Below are positions 1 through 8,094 of a stretch of DNA of 24,652 nt, piece after piece. The stretch spans positions 1 to 24,652 of IMG/VR virus record IMGVR_UViG_3300045922_000208. One strand, written 5' to 3'. Under the pieces are notes generated by a model. The model was not told the DNA's origin and did no database searches. It saw only the letters and a program-made list of their open reading frames with translations. Within the stretch, counting starts at the first letter, position 1, and the number at the start of each line of letters is the position of its first letter. The stretch comes from a virus. The translations under genes were made by a program, and so were the position numbers.

Positions 1-339
1 TGTTAGATATGTATCAATAAGACCCTGTGCCCATACAACATCCGGTACAAACTCAACAACAGCACCCACCTCGTGTACCTGATCAGTTGTTCCTGCAAGC
101 CCTCGAGTTAGTCCGGTAACTGTTGATCCAGATGTGCCAGTATATGCTATCACCTCACGCTTTGTAGGAGGTAAGATAACGTTTCCGTTGCTGTCTATGC
201 GGTCAATAATAAACACTCCCGGTTTGTTTTGTATGCCAATTACATTATTGAATGCCGCAGAGGTTGTAATGCCAGCTCCTAGCTGGGCGCTTAAGCTTTT
301 TTGTAGAAAATCTTGAGTTGGTACATGATAAAGTGTCAT
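1..339 (-). CDS. Virion structural or tail appendage protein, N-terminal part
   Basis: An open frame begins with ATG at 339 and runs off the left edge after 113 codons, so the C-terminus is missing. The product starts MTLYHVPTQDFLQ. Around residues 70-113 it has a Gly/Thr-rich stretch (REVIAYTGTSGS, TRGLAGTTDQVHEVGAVVEF) of a kind I associate with phage tail or baseplate proteins. The last residues (VVWAQGLIDTYL) resemble a linker before a fibre or coiled region. The start is supported by a late-type promoter (TTGCAA-N18-TAAACT-N6-ATG), which predicts a leaderless mRNA. It is the last visible gene after the hub-like protein, where short-tailed phages often carry fibre or spike genes. The role is inferred from position and composition; no enzymatic motif is visible. 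Confidence 0.7.
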   Translation of the reverse strand, partial: MTLYHVPTQDFLQKSLSAQLGAGITTSAAFNNVIGIQNKPGVFIIDRIDSNGNVILPPTKREVIAYTGTSGSTVTGLTRGLAGTTDQVHEVGAVVEFVPDVVWAQGLIDTYLT

Positions 340-345
340 ACTTTG

Positions 346-375
346 AGTTTATGAGGAATATAAATAACTTTGCAA
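346..375 (-). promoter_or_regulatory. Late-type promoter for the gene starting at 339
   Basis: The -35 box TTGCAA is at 375-370, extended to TTGCAAAGTT. The -10 box TAAACT is at 351-346 with an 18-bp spacer, and the ATG follows after 6 nt. A 20-bp segment here (358-377) is identical to 18169-18188 at another promoter. Confidence 0.65.
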
Positions 376-377
376 TA

Positions 378-2309
378 TCATACTTGTTGGGATGATATAA
401 TAGACCCTTTTCCTTGTATCTTGCCATAAGTCAGAATGCCAAGTAGTTCAAAATTAGCTCCAACTGTCGATGTTTTTACTTCATACTGAATTGATTGACA
501 CTCTTTGAATAAATGTCCCCACCTGTAAATCTCATCTCCCCCTGGAGTGTAGGTACCTGATGTATCTCCCCATTTTTGAGTTCCCCATAAATCATATCCC
601 CATCCAGAGTTTCCTGCAAGTTGCGTACCCTCAATTGTAAATGTTTTTGCGTTCACGGTTCTTCCTTCTCTGTCTTCCAACAAAATATTTATTGTTGTTG
701 ACTCTTTCATGTTTCTTAATATCATGTGAAACATGCCTGCTATCTTTAGAGCATCAAATGATCCAAAAACCTCTTTATTTGTTCTGAAGTTTTTAATCAT
801 AACTTTTCCATCATCACTATTTTTTGATGGCTCAAAAACATACACTTGATTGTTTTCTGACGAGCCTAATATCCATCTTTCCGTTCCTGATGAGTCAACG
901 TGTTTTTTCATTTTACTGATACCAAACGGAAGCTTCCAGATACCAGCAAAGCATCCCCTTTCACGGTCGTAAACTAAAATCTCACGCCTTCCGGGAAAAG
1001 ATAAAAGATACTTATTGTTTACATACATAGCACACGCAGATTTATAATCATCATCAGAAAACTGTGCCAAATACGGACGCACTCGTGCAGATATTTCATT
1101 GGTTCTGATGACAGATAGAAAGTTTGGCTCATAGCCTGTCACGTATATCCCTTTTCTTCCGAAGTAGAATACATCGTTTTCAACTACTTGAATGGTATCT
1201 CCACTGGAGCAACCTATATCTGTGGAGATAGGTTGATAAACGGGGTCAAGTAGTAAATAAGGACCAAACATCGTTGTTGATAGTGTGACCTCATAATGAG
1301 AGTTTTCTTTATAAACAAGGATTTTATTTGATCCTGGCTGAATTTCAGCACCGACAATATCCTCTCCTGAGTCTGGATCTACATATAAATAACCACCTCC
1401 ATCCACCCATGAGAAGCTGTAATGCTTTGGATATCGTGCAGATATCAACAACTTTGTTCTGTCATTGGCATCTACTGCAATTAGCCTGTCATTTATTTTT
1501 TTAATAAATGGACTTTTTATGCCACCTGTAGAGTTGGTGAGAGGAGGTAACTGAGTTAATGATGCTGGATCTCCCATATCAAAGTATTGAGTGGTAGAAG
1601 GGCCAACAGCAGCTAAAAATGTCTCATCTCCCGGACGTCCTCGGTATATCTGATAGCCAGTAAACGTAGCAGCTGATATTCCTGTCCAGCTTAATCTGAT
1701 CGTTGTTTTCGATAGGTCTTGAGGAAGGTTGTTTAGCTGAACACGAACAGATGGCTGCGTTTCTCCACCGGTTACACTTGTTGCAGTTACGGTCCAAGAG
1801 TAAACATTAGTTCCAGATACTCCAGAAATGTTTGTAGCTTGTAATGCTGTTGGTGCAGAAAGAGTGGCAAATACCTGAATACTTGTTCCGTTATAAACAA
1901 CCATAGGCACATTTTCAGATACGATATATGTCTTTCCCCCTAGTTGCTCTGCATCTATTTGTGATCCGGAAGGGTAAGAAACGCCTGTAATCACACTATA
2001 TGAAAGACCTGATTTTTTTGCTAAGTATCCAGCATCAGATAGAGCGATTATCTCATTAGTTGCGTTTTTGACGTATGTTGCAAAGCCACGGATAGTCCCA
2101 TGTGAATTTGCTGTAAAATACTTTTCAGTTCCCCATCTACCGGTGGGGACTCCAGAGCCTATTAGCATAATGTTATCGCCTTGTACATACTCATCATTGT
2201 TTATTTCAGTAGGACGCAATAAAAGATTAAGACCTTTTCTAAACGTGTTCCATTCTGCCTTTACATTTCTACCTCCCTTGAAATTGGTGATTCTTCCTAT
2301 ATTGACCAT
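378..2309 (-). CDS. Tail hub/nozzle-like virion protein with a fibronectin-like insert
   Basis: This 643-residue protein has no signal peptide and no catalytic motif. The N-terminus (KAEWNTFRKGLNLLLRP, then EYVQGDNIM) and the middle (STDIGCSSGDTIQVVENDVF, then FGRKGIYV) match the style of podoviral hub, nozzle or DNA-stabilisation proteins. These are beta-propeller-like rings that extend the portal and adaptor. Residues of roughly 150-245 look like a fibronectin type III or related Ig-like domain (SAPTALQATNIS, IRLSWTG, YQIYRGRPG). The C-terminal part is again beta-rich. The gene begins one base after the adaptor stop (TGATATG), so it is probably translationally coupled to it. A virion structural role is likely. 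The assignment to hub or nozzle rests on local motifs and gene order and needs structure prediction. Confidence 0.7.
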   Translation of the reverse strand: MVNIGRITNFKGGRNVKAEWNTFRKGLNLLLRPTEINNDEYVQGDNIMLIGSGVPTGRWGTEKYFTANSHGTIRGFATYVKNATNEIIALSDAGYLAKKSGLSYSVITGVSYPSGSQIDAEQLGGKTYIVSENVPMVVYNGTSIQVFATLSAPTALQATNISGVSGTNVYSWTVTATSVTGGETQPSVRVQLNNLPQDLSKTTIRLSWTGISAATFTGYQIYRGRPGDETFLAAVGPSTTQYFDMGDPASLTQLPPLTNSTGGIKSPFIKKINDRLIAVDANDRTKLLISARYPKHYSFSWVDGGGYLYVDPDSGEDIVGAEIQPGSNKILVYKENSHYEVTLSTTMFGPYLLLDPVYQPISTDIGCSSGDTIQVVENDVFYFGRKGIYVTGYEPNFLSVIRTNEISARVRPYLAQFSDDDYKSACAMYVNNKYLLSFPGRREILVYDRERGCFAGIWKLPFGISKMKKHVDSSGTERWILGSSENNQVYVFEPSKNSDDGKVMIKNFRTNKEVFGSFDALKIAGMFHMILRNMKESTTINILLEDREGRTVNAKTFTIEGTQLAGNSGWGYDLWGTQKWGDTSGTYTPGGDEIYRWGHLFKECQSIQYEVKTSTVGANFELLGILTYGKIQGKGSIISSQQV

Positions 2310-2310
2310 A

Positions 2311-2952
2311 TCATTCTATAATGTAATTTGCAGCGCCTAACCTTTTAGCTCTTCCGGCTCCACCTGAAGGAGACTTCATTTGTTTTCCAATCATGTTTGA
2401 TAGAGCTTCTTTAGCTTCAGCTTGATACACGTTATAGCGCTCATCATTAAATGACAAAAGCATGTCTGCATTTAATTGGGCTACTACATATGTTGGATCC
2501 GATAACTCACAAATATCTGTTAGTGTCAATAGCCCTGTTGGGTAGCGCTGATAATCAAAAGATAGTGTAGCATTAGCAATTAAGTTGTTAAAAACTGCTG
2601 TGTATCCAGATGCTGGATTGCCAAGAATATAACAATACTTATCTGAAGCTGATTTTTTGTATCTCTCTAGTGGTCTTATAACCTCATATTCTTCCCATTC
2701 ACCGTTTGAACGTAAAACCATTGGAGATGCCATCAGTTCACGAAAGTTACTTGGAAGTGGAAAAGATGCGAAAGTGGAAGTTGACACCACATACACTTCG
2801 TGAAGCTCTGGAAATTGTGCAAGTGCTGATGCTCTCCAAACTGCTTGATTTGCAAATGATGAGCGTATTTCTAATGTGTTTCCTGTTGGGATATCAGTAA
2901 CCTTTTCTAGAAAAGCATTTGATGCTGATAGTATTTGCGAAAGTGTTTTCAT
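2311..2952 (-). CDS. Head-tail adaptor-like protein
   Basis: The product is 213 residues with the start at MKTLSQILSASNAF. An upstream in-frame ATG at 2979 exists, but a late-type promoter (TTGATA-N18-TATCCT) ends 7 nt before 2952 and overlaps the longer start, so I prefer 2952. The middle (PLPSNFRELMASPMVL, then NGEWEEYEVI) resembles the pattern of phage adaptor or connector proteins that bind under the portal (P22 gp4 and related families). The C-terminus is basic and glycine-rich (KSPSGGAGRAKRLG). The neighbours agree: it lies upstream of and coupled to the hub-like gene. Confidence is moderate because the family match is by eye. Confidence 0.6.
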   Translation of the reverse strand: MKTLSQILSASNAFLEKVTDIPTGNTLEIRSSFANQAVWRASALAQFPELHEVYVVSTSTFASFPLPSNFRELMASPMVLRSNGEWEEYEVIRPLERYKKSASDKYCYILGNPASGYTAVFNNLIANATLSFDYQRYPTGLLTLTDICELSDPTYVVAQLNADMLLSFNDERYNVYQAEAKEALSNMIGKQMKSPSGGAGRAKRLGAANYIIE

Positions 2953-2959
2953 ATCTTCT

Positions 2960-2989
2960 AGGATATGAAAGAAAGACATGACTTATCAA
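2960..2989 (-). promoter_or_regulatory. Late-type promoter for the adaptor operon
   Basis: TTGATA is at 2989-2984, continuing as TTGATAAGTC. TATCCT is at 2965-2960 with an 18-bp spacer. The ATG at 2952 follows after 7 nt. It restarts late transcription downstream of the glycosyltransferase cassette and decides the start of the adaptor gene. Confidence 0.6.
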
Positions 2990-3016
2990 GTTGTTTAAGA
3001 ATGGTGCTTATATATG

Positions 3017-3118
3017 TTATTTTTTTACGACATCTCCAACATCTTCAACATTGTCTGTAAGCAACTTATCAAGAGCTATTTGTGAGCGTGGAGAGTTATT
3101 GATGATTCGTTCAAAACC
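3017..3118 (-). other. Short open frame without a start codon, possible gene remnant
   Basis: In a frame different from the methyltransferase, and partly overlapping its 3' end, 33 codons are open from a TGA (3119-3121) to a TAA at 3017-3019. The translation looks protein-like and hydrophilic, ending LDKLLTDNVEDVGDVVKK. There is no ATG, GTG or upstream promoter. It may be the surviving 3' end of a gene displaced when the cassette was inserted, or chance. Confidence 0.2.
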
Positions 3119-3579
3119 TCATCTACATTAAATCCTGCTGCTACAACTTTATCATACAGAGTGTTTGCAGTAAAACCTGTTTTATGAATATCCCACTGAT
3201 CTTGTTGTCCGCCAAATATATAGCGGATAGCATCCTCATGATACCCTTCTATAATAAGACCCGCATGCCATTCTAGATTCGGAACGATTATCTCAACTTT
3301 ACCTTTCGGTTCAAGTAAGCTATGAATAATATCTAAAACTTCTTTTACCTGTTTATTTGTGAAATGTTCAAGAACATGAGATGCTCTAATAACAGAACAT
3401 TGTTCTTTATTTACATATAGTGGTAAATCAAGTATGTTACATACTAAATCTATGCCATCATAAGCTTCTATGTCATTTAAGACAAATCCCTTAGCCTGCA
3501 CTTCGTGACCTGTTGCAGGGTCTCCAGCCCCTATATCAAGCTTCATACCTTTTACATTCTTTTCAGGATTAACCCACAT
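3076..3579 (-). CDS. SAM-dependent methyltransferase (class I, small)
   Basis: This 167-residue product shows a class I Rossmann methyltransferase pattern. Motif I is KLDIGAGD (residues 13-20). An acidic strand region follows (DIEAYDGIDLVCNILDLP), then SHVLEHF at 67-73, and the hydrophobic strand EPKGKVEIIVPNLEW at about 90-104. This layout is typical of small predicted methyltransferases found beside glycosyltransferases in surface-glycan loci (COG4627-like or methyltransferase-11-like). It overlaps the preceding glycosyltransferase by 11 nt, so the two are co-translated. An internal start at MKLDIG (3546) is possible. The substrate is unknown; methylating a sugar made by the neighbouring enzymes is a reasonable inference. 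Confidence 0.75.
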   Translation of the reverse strand: MWVNPEKNVKGMKLDIGAGDPATGHEVQAKGFVLNDIEAYDGIDLVCNILDLPLYVNKEQCSVIRASHVLEHFTNKQVKEVLDIIHSLLEPKGKVEIIVPNLEWHAGLIIEGYHEDAIRYIFGGQQDQWDIHKTGFTANTLYDKVVAAGFNVDEVLNESSITLHAHK

Positions 3580-4975
3580 GAGATAAATCTAAACTTGCAT
3601 CAATATTTTCATCTCTTACAAGAGGTAGCTCCCCCTTTTCAGTTAAAGTGAAAAGTTTTTCATATCTGCTTTCATTATAAGCTTTAGCTTCCGGTAAGAA
3701 TGGCTCTTTATCTTTTAGCAAGCTTTGGTGATGTAAACATTCAGCAACATTTGTAATATCAAGTTGAATGACTGATCCAAGTTTAATTGCTCGCATTGCA
3801 ATATCTGTGTTATCAAAGCCCAGCCCATCATCTAATGCTTCCCACCAGCCATTTAATTCACGGACAAGAGATACAGGAATAGCGCCATAATTTTGTTCAA
3901 AATCAAAAGGGTTGACTGAATTATTAACCCTAGCTTTCATTCTGATATTACGATAGACAATCTCCCCTTTAATATCTGTTGATCCGCTAAACCAGTCTTC
4001 TTTTGTAAAGTCTGGTGCTTGTGTTGGCATAAAAGCAATATCTACCGGTGCAATTAAATCGTTGGGATGTCTTAGATAAATGTTGACAATTTTCTCCAGC
4101 CCATCAATAGGTGGAATAACAAAGTCTTGCAAAAATACTAATAATTCGCCGTTTGCCTCACGCATAGCTATATTATTGGCACGGACAAGTGAGTATTTTC
4201 TGCTATGTTTTTCGCCTCTAATATACCGTATATTAAGCTTGTATTTATTTGAATACTTATCTGCAAGATGTTTCCTATCTTCTGGAAAATCGTCAACTAT
4301 AATCCACTCAAAGTTTTTGTATGTTTGCTTAGATAATGCATGGGCCATTAAGTTCCACCAGCCACTTCTGATTGTTGGAGTGTACACAGTAAGTAGTGGT
4401 CTATCTTTTTCTGCTGTAAATGCTTTCGTCCATTGTTCAGATATTTTATCTATGGTATATTTTTCTGCATGTTTTTTTGCTTTCTTTCTTTCTTTTCTGA
4501 CTCGTTCAGGGTTATCCATTAAAGAAAAGAGTTCGATAAGATACGTTTGCATGCCTTCAGGTTTGCTTATATCAGCTGTTACCTTTACACCACTTTGAAC
4601 TGTTTCATCTAGTGCTGCAAGTGGTACAGTTACCGGAATAAGACCATCACGTTGAGCTTCTAGAGCAGATATACAATTTATCTCAGAAAATGTTGCAGGG
4701 TAGACCCAGAAAGTACATTCTTTTCTTAGTTTTTGTAAATCATCTTTACCTAGCCTTCCATGCTCTGTAATTCCCGGTTGTTTCATTAGTTCTATCATGT
4801 CTTGTTTCCATTTCATTCGCTCTGGATTATTAGAGTAAGCAATATCAAACAAATCCCACCCATAGCAAATATGAAGCTCTGCGTCTGGATAGTTATCTTT
4901 TATCATTTGCCAGTTGACGAGAAGATTAACTAAACCTCTGTCATAGCTTGATGTATAAATGAGTTTATGGTTCAT
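3569..4975 (-). CDS. Glycosyltransferase: C-terminal half of a GT-B enzyme fused to a GT-A domain
   Basis: Residues of about 1-187 match only the C-terminal, nucleotide-sugar-binding Rossmann domain of a GT4-type (GT-B) enzyme: KLIYTSSYDRGL at 4-15, DAELHICYGW, and the E-x7-E signature at E98/E106 (FSEINCISALEAQ). The N-terminal acceptor domain is absent. Residues of about 192-420 are a second, GT2-like GT-A domain: LTVYTPTIRSG, the acidic pair in WIIVDDF (D228/D229), ELLVFLQD (D284) and GFDNTDIAMRA. The missing acceptor half is at the end of the upstream gene, whose TGA overlaps this ATG (ATGA). The ORF is long and intact with good codon continuity. It probably modifies a glycan or virion protein; donor and acceptor are unknown. 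Confidence 0.8.
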   Translation of the reverse strand: MNHKLIYTSSYDRGLVNLLVNWQMIKDNYPDAELHICYGWDLFDIAYSNNPERMKWKQDMIELMKQPGITEHGRLGKDDLQKLRKECTFWVYPATFSEINCISALEAQRDGLIPVTVPLAALDETVQSGVKVTADISKPEGMQTYLIELFSLMDNPERVRKERKKAKKHAEKYTIDKISEQWTKAFTAEKDRPLLTVYTPTIRSGWWNLMAHALSKQTYKNFEWIIVDDFPEDRKHLADKYSNKYKLNIRYIRGEKHSRKYSLVRANNIAMREANGELLVFLQDFVIPPIDGLEKIVNIYLRHPNDLIAPVDIAFMPTQAPDFTKEDWFSGSTDIKGEIVYRNIRMKARVNNSVNPFDFEQNYGAIPVSLVRELNGWWEALDDGLGFDNTDIAMRAIKLGSVIQLDITNVAECLHHQSLLKDKEPFLPEAKAYNESRYEKLFTLTEKGELPLVRDENIDASLDLSHVG

Positions 4976-6723
4976 AAGATGCCATTTGAGATAATCATAA
5001 ACTTAGAATCTGATATGTATTTGGCAAGGTTTCTATGGTATTTTGACTTAACCATAAAAGCGTCAATTGCCTGTATATGAGACTTTTTTATATCAATAGG
5101 GTGATAGATATCATGTAGATCAACAAATATTTTCTTTGCTTTTATCTTATCTGTAAGATTCCAATTTCTCCATTGAATAAAGATGTTGAAATAATCAAAC
5201 GGATTAAAGTAAAAATACGGTAAATACCAAACTCCGTTCACCTCAATAGGCTTTTCCGGATCGCAATATACTGTTACCTTATACCCCTTTTTTACCCACT
5301 CTTCAGATAATTGAATAACAGCTGTCTCACTTCCTCCTATCCCCTTTTTCAATGATCTTCCATCCCACTTTTCAAAATGATGTCCACCCAAACTGGCATA
5401 ATAACAAATCTCATTATCTTTCCAAGTACGGGGATGTGTATACTTTTGACGCAGTTTGACACCAAATGGTTGCCCTGCTATTGCCATTGGAAGTGCATTT
5501 ATGATATCTGGAATATGTTCATCATCTCCAATATCATCCATATAGCGCACAAGTGTATCAACACTTCTGCATGCTTCATCTGCTCTGACAACACTTGTAA
5601 GAACATCTATTAATGCTTGATTTTCTTCTGTTGGTTTTTCTTTGAATAACATCTTAGCAGCCTCTAATGCTTTACTAGGATTTTTTTCTACATTGTAGAA
5701 ATACCGGTACATGATCTCAGCAAACATTATTTTTAGTCCTTCGTAATTATTTATTTTAGCTCCATTATTATCAAGATCCATCTGTGATGCGATATCAATC
5801 CAGTGTTTACACTTTTTATATTCTTTTAAGTTGTAGTACGCTGCAGCAAGACGGACATATAAAATTGGCTGGTGTGGCCATTCAGCAATTGCTTTGTGTA
5901 AAAGTGATACCGCTTCAGCAAACTCTCCGGCATGCCCCATACACTGTGCCATCAGCTCATATGCTTCTGCTCTTTCTTCGTTCCAGCCTGATTTTTTTAA
6001 GTAATCAAATCCCATTTTGATACACTCTTTCCATTGCTCTTTATCGTCCTGTTCTGCATAAATCTTCATAAGATACAACATCGTTCTTGGATCTGGATTA
6101 TCTCCCTCATCTTTAAGTTGCATCTTAAGTAGTCGCTTGTTTCGTTCCATCTTCTCAATAGCATTATCAGCGCTTGCTGTGTGAATAATGGCTATTGGTT
6201 GATCTTTGTTATAGGGAACAATTGTATATTTCATCTTAGCGCCAGCTACAGGGACAGGAGTTTCATGTAGTCTTCCTTTCCAAACATTTGTGCCAGGCCT
6301 GATTAACCGCTCTCTGTTGTGCTGAATATCTACTTTCACTAAACTATCTTCAGAAGGTTCTCCTTTGAATGTACATCCATACCAGTATTCAAAGAAGATA
6401 ACATCATAGTTTTGATTTTTAGCTTTTTCTGCAATTTTCAAAAGATACTCGCCCCCTACTAATAAGTCATCTGCATCCATCCAGAAAATATAGTCATACC
6501 CTTCAGGGACTTGTGAAAAGTTGAAGTTTCTAGCATCAGCAAATGAATCATTCCATTTGAAAGATGAGTGTTTTACTCCTTCTATTGTTTTTATCTTATC
6601 TACTGGAGTACTGGTAGATGTAATAAAAATGTCTTTTATGTAGGGCTTAATAGAGTTTATAGCTTTTACAAGGCTATTATATTCTGAATCATCTTTAACA
6701 ATTAGACAGGCAGCTACATTCAT
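4972..6723 (-). CDS. Glycosyltransferase: GT-A domain, TPR region, N-terminal half of a GT-B enzyme
   Basis: This 583-residue protein has three parts. Residues 1-200 are a GT2-like GT-A domain (AACLIVKDD, DSFADARNF, and a DxD in FWMDADD at D83/D85). Residues of about 205-400 are helical TPR-like repeats (AYELMAQCMGHAGEFAEAVS, YVRLAAAYYNLKEYKKC). Residues of about 436-583 are the N-terminal Rossmann half of a GT4-type enzyme (GIGGSETAVIQLSEEWVKKG, AFMVKSKYH, FMIISNGI). The protein stops three residues after ISNG, exactly where the hinge to the second Rossmann domain normally begins. That second domain starts the next cistron at once. The start overlaps the previous stop by 4 nt. The cassette seems dedicated to glycan synthesis or glycosylation. 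Confidence 0.8.
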   Translation of the reverse strand: MNVAACLIVKDDSEYNSLVKAINSIKPYIKDIFITSTSTPVDKIKTIEGVKHSSFKWNDSFADARNFNFSQVPEGYDYIFWMDADDLLVGGEYLLKIAEKAKNQNYDVIFFEYWYGCTFKGEPSEDSLVKVDIQHNRERLIRPGTNVWKGRLHETPVPVAGAKMKYTIVPYNKDQPIAIIHTASADNAIEKMERNKRLLKMQLKDEGDNPDPRTMLYLMKIYAEQDDKEQWKECIKMGFDYLKKSGWNEERAEAYELMAQCMGHAGEFAEAVSLLHKAIAEWPHQPILYVRLAAAYYNLKEYKKCKHWIDIASQMDLDNNGAKINNYEGLKIMFAEIMYRYFYNVEKNPSKALEAAKMLFKEKPTEENQALIDVLTSVVRADEACRSVDTLVRYMDDIGDDEHIPDIINALPMAIAGQPFGVKLRQKYTHPRTWKDNEICYYASLGGHHFEKWDGRSLKKGIGGSETAVIQLSEEWVKKGYKVTVYCDPEKPIEVNGVWYLPYFYFNPFDYFNIFIQWRNWNLTDKIKAKKIFVDLHDIYHPIDIKKSHIQAIDAFMVKSKYHRNLAKYISDSKFMIISNGIL

Positions 6724-7094
6724 ATTTTATAGTTAGTGCTTTTGAATAATGCTTGTCTTTTGACAAGTTTTGAATAAAAATTTCGATCACTGAGCGACAT
6801 ATATGGAAAAAATATTTTAAGAAGTTTGAAAAGTCTGGTAGGGTATGTAACAGGATTGTACAGATGAACATGTTTATCTCTTTCATTTTCCAGATCTATT
6901 TTTCTATCATGTCTCCAATCATTTACTTCTTGCGGGTAGTTAGCTTCCCAGAATAAAACAATTGCATCAATCAGTTTCCATCCGGCTTCTGTTGAGCAAT
7001 CTTGAGGATTGCCTAACTTATCAGCATATGCGTCTAAAGCCATTATCGATTCATATTGTGACTTAGGAATAAAAACTGTTTCGTATTCATCCAT
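6720..7094 (-). CDS. Unknown protein, first gene of the glycosyltransferase cassette
   Basis: I do not recognise this 124-residue protein. The N-terminal part is acidic and helical (MDEYETVFIPKSQYESIMAL). A tryptophan-rich middle (AGWKLIDAIVLFWEANY) leads to a basic, aromatic C-terminus (TRLFKLLKIFFPYMS) that might contact a membrane or a partner. No catalytic motif stands out. The ATG follows an extended -10 promoter (TGTTATAAT) after 5 nt, and the stop overlaps the start of the first glycosyltransferase gene. It is therefore probably part of the same function. Confidence 0.7.
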   Translation of the reverse strand: MDEYETVFIPKSQYESIMALDAYADKLGNPQDCSTEAGWKLIDAIVLFWEANYPQEVNDWRHDRKIDLENERDKHVHLYNPVTYPTRLFKLLKIFFPYMSLSDRNFYSKLVKRQALFKSTNYKI

Positions 7095-7099
7095 ACCAC

Positions 7100-7108
7100 A
7101 TTATAACA
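7100..7108 (-). promoter_or_regulatory. Extended -10 promoter of the glycosyltransferase cassette
   Basis: The minus strand reads TGTTATAAT, a match to the extended -10 form TGnTATAAT, ending 5 nt before the ATG at 7094. No TTGNWAAGTY -35 box is present, unlike the structural-gene promoters. It lies just downstream of the capsid terminator. Confidence 0.55.
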
Positions 7109-7111
7109 AAT

Positions 7112-7152
7112 AAAAAAAGCCCTCCCATTTTTTTTTGAGAGGGCTTTCTTTT
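7112..7152 (-). terminator. Rho-independent terminator after the capsid gene
   Basis: A perfect 9-bp stem is formed by AAAGCCCTC (7116-7124) and GAGGGCTTT (7139-7147). On the minus strand the stem runs directly into a T-rich tract. It sits about 10 nt beyond the capsid stop and isolates the next cassette. The plus-strand side is also T-rich, so it may act both ways. Confidence 0.85.
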
Positions 7153-7161
7153 TAACCTGCG

Positions 7162-8076
7162 TTAGAGGGTAGTTGCGTATCCAGTAGCTTTAACAGAAGC
7201 TCGCTGTGCGTAGCTTACTGTCGTAAACTCTGTTGAATACATACCATTTCGGCGCAAACCATCTTTGGCAAGTTCTTCATACTCTGGTTCATAGAGGAAT
7301 GAATGTGCAAACAATTCCTCTCTGATCAAGTAGACCGTCAAACTGCCAGCGACTTTACGGACATCCTTATGTGGAATAACCATAATAGTCTGACCAACAT
7401 CAGTATCATATACACGAATTTCATTAGTCAGTCTCTTTGCAGAGGCATCAATGTTTCGTGTCTGATTTGCTGTGAAGGTTGCAATTCGACGTTTTATAAC
7501 AATTGGGCAAAGCAAGACATCAGCAACATAGCTTGATCCTACCTGATCCCATGACAGCTGCTCAAGATTATTAAGCTCTGTTTCTGTAAACGATGTTCCA
7601 GAAGCACGGGCTGTAACATTGGTAGAGATTAACCCATCAATACCAGCCATTCCACGAGCAACGCCTGAGTTACCAGATGCAAAAACTCCGTTTACGGTAA
7701 GAAACTCCATCTTTGCTTTAAGACGCTTAAGAGCTTCAATTTTCTGAAACTCATAAGAATCTTTGCCATTGATGGTGTCAATCTTTTCCTGAGTCTTTGA
7801 CACACGGATAGCTTCATCAACGATCACTGTAGCATTACTCGATCGTTCTGGAGCAGAAAGATCGCTGTATGATGCAGCTGCTCCTTCAACAGACGGTGTT
7901 ACACTTGTTGGTCGCTCTGTGTGGTAGATAGGCCAAGAGTGCAACGTATTGGTTGCTGCTGGTGCTTTTTTAAGATTAGTGGTTAAATAGTTATCTGTAT
8001 TAGGAGAGACATCACGTAAGATATCTAAAAGACTCTCACGTCTATCTGTCCCATACGTTTGGGCTCCAAATGGCAT
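7162..8076 (-). CDS. Major capsid protein, SU10-like (DUF5309-type)
   Basis: The product is 304 residues from the ATG at 8076 (MPFGAQTYGTDRRESLLDIL). A longer frame needs a TTG at 8088. The sequence matches the SU10-type capsid family: SLLDILRDVSPNTDNYLTT at the N-terminus, then WPIYHTERPT, a central helix-rich segment (EALKRLKAKMEFLTVNG), GMAGIDGLIS, and a C-terminal HK97-like axial segment (YLIREELFAHSF, ELAKDGLRRNGMYSTEFT). These proteins self-assemble into the icosahedral shell. The gene follows the scaffold gene with an 18-nt gap and no promoter of its own, so it shares the scaffold transcript, and it is followed by a terminator. Confidence 0.88.
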   Translation of the reverse strand: MPFGAQTYGTDRRESLLDILRDVSPNTDNYLTTNLKKAPAATNTLHSWPIYHTERPTSVTPSVEGAAASYSDLSAPERSSNATVIVDEAIRVSKTQEKIDTINGKDSYEFQKIEALKRLKAKMEFLTVNGVFASGNSGVARGMAGIDGLISTNVTARASGTSFTETELNNLEQLSWDQVGSSYVADVLLCPIVIKRRIATFTANQTRNIDASAKRLTNEIRVYDTDVGQTIMVIPHKDVRKVAGSLTVYLIREELFAHSFLYEPEYEELAKDGLRRNGMYSTEFTTVSYAQRASVKATGYATTL

Positions 8077-8094
8077 ATTAATATACAAATCTTA

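Noticed and set aside
2953-2979. Longer adaptor start at ATG 2979
   Set aside because: The start overlaps the promoter spacer, whereas the ATG at 2952 sits 7 nt after the -10 box.
3043-3072. Another TTGATAAGTT late-promoter-like -35 (3072-3063, minus strand)
   Set aside because: The hexamer 18 bp downstream is TTGAAG, not TANNNT, and no start codon follows at the right distance.
4940-4975. TGA at the glycosyltransferase junction read as an amino acid (UGA recoding)
   Set aside because: Reading through TGA reaches a TAG after 17 codons in a non-homologous frame, and other genes use TGA as a normal stop.
8077-8088. Longer capsid start at TTG (8088)
   Set aside because: An ATG 12 nt downstream gives the family-like start MPFGAQTYGTD, and TTG has no supporting signal.
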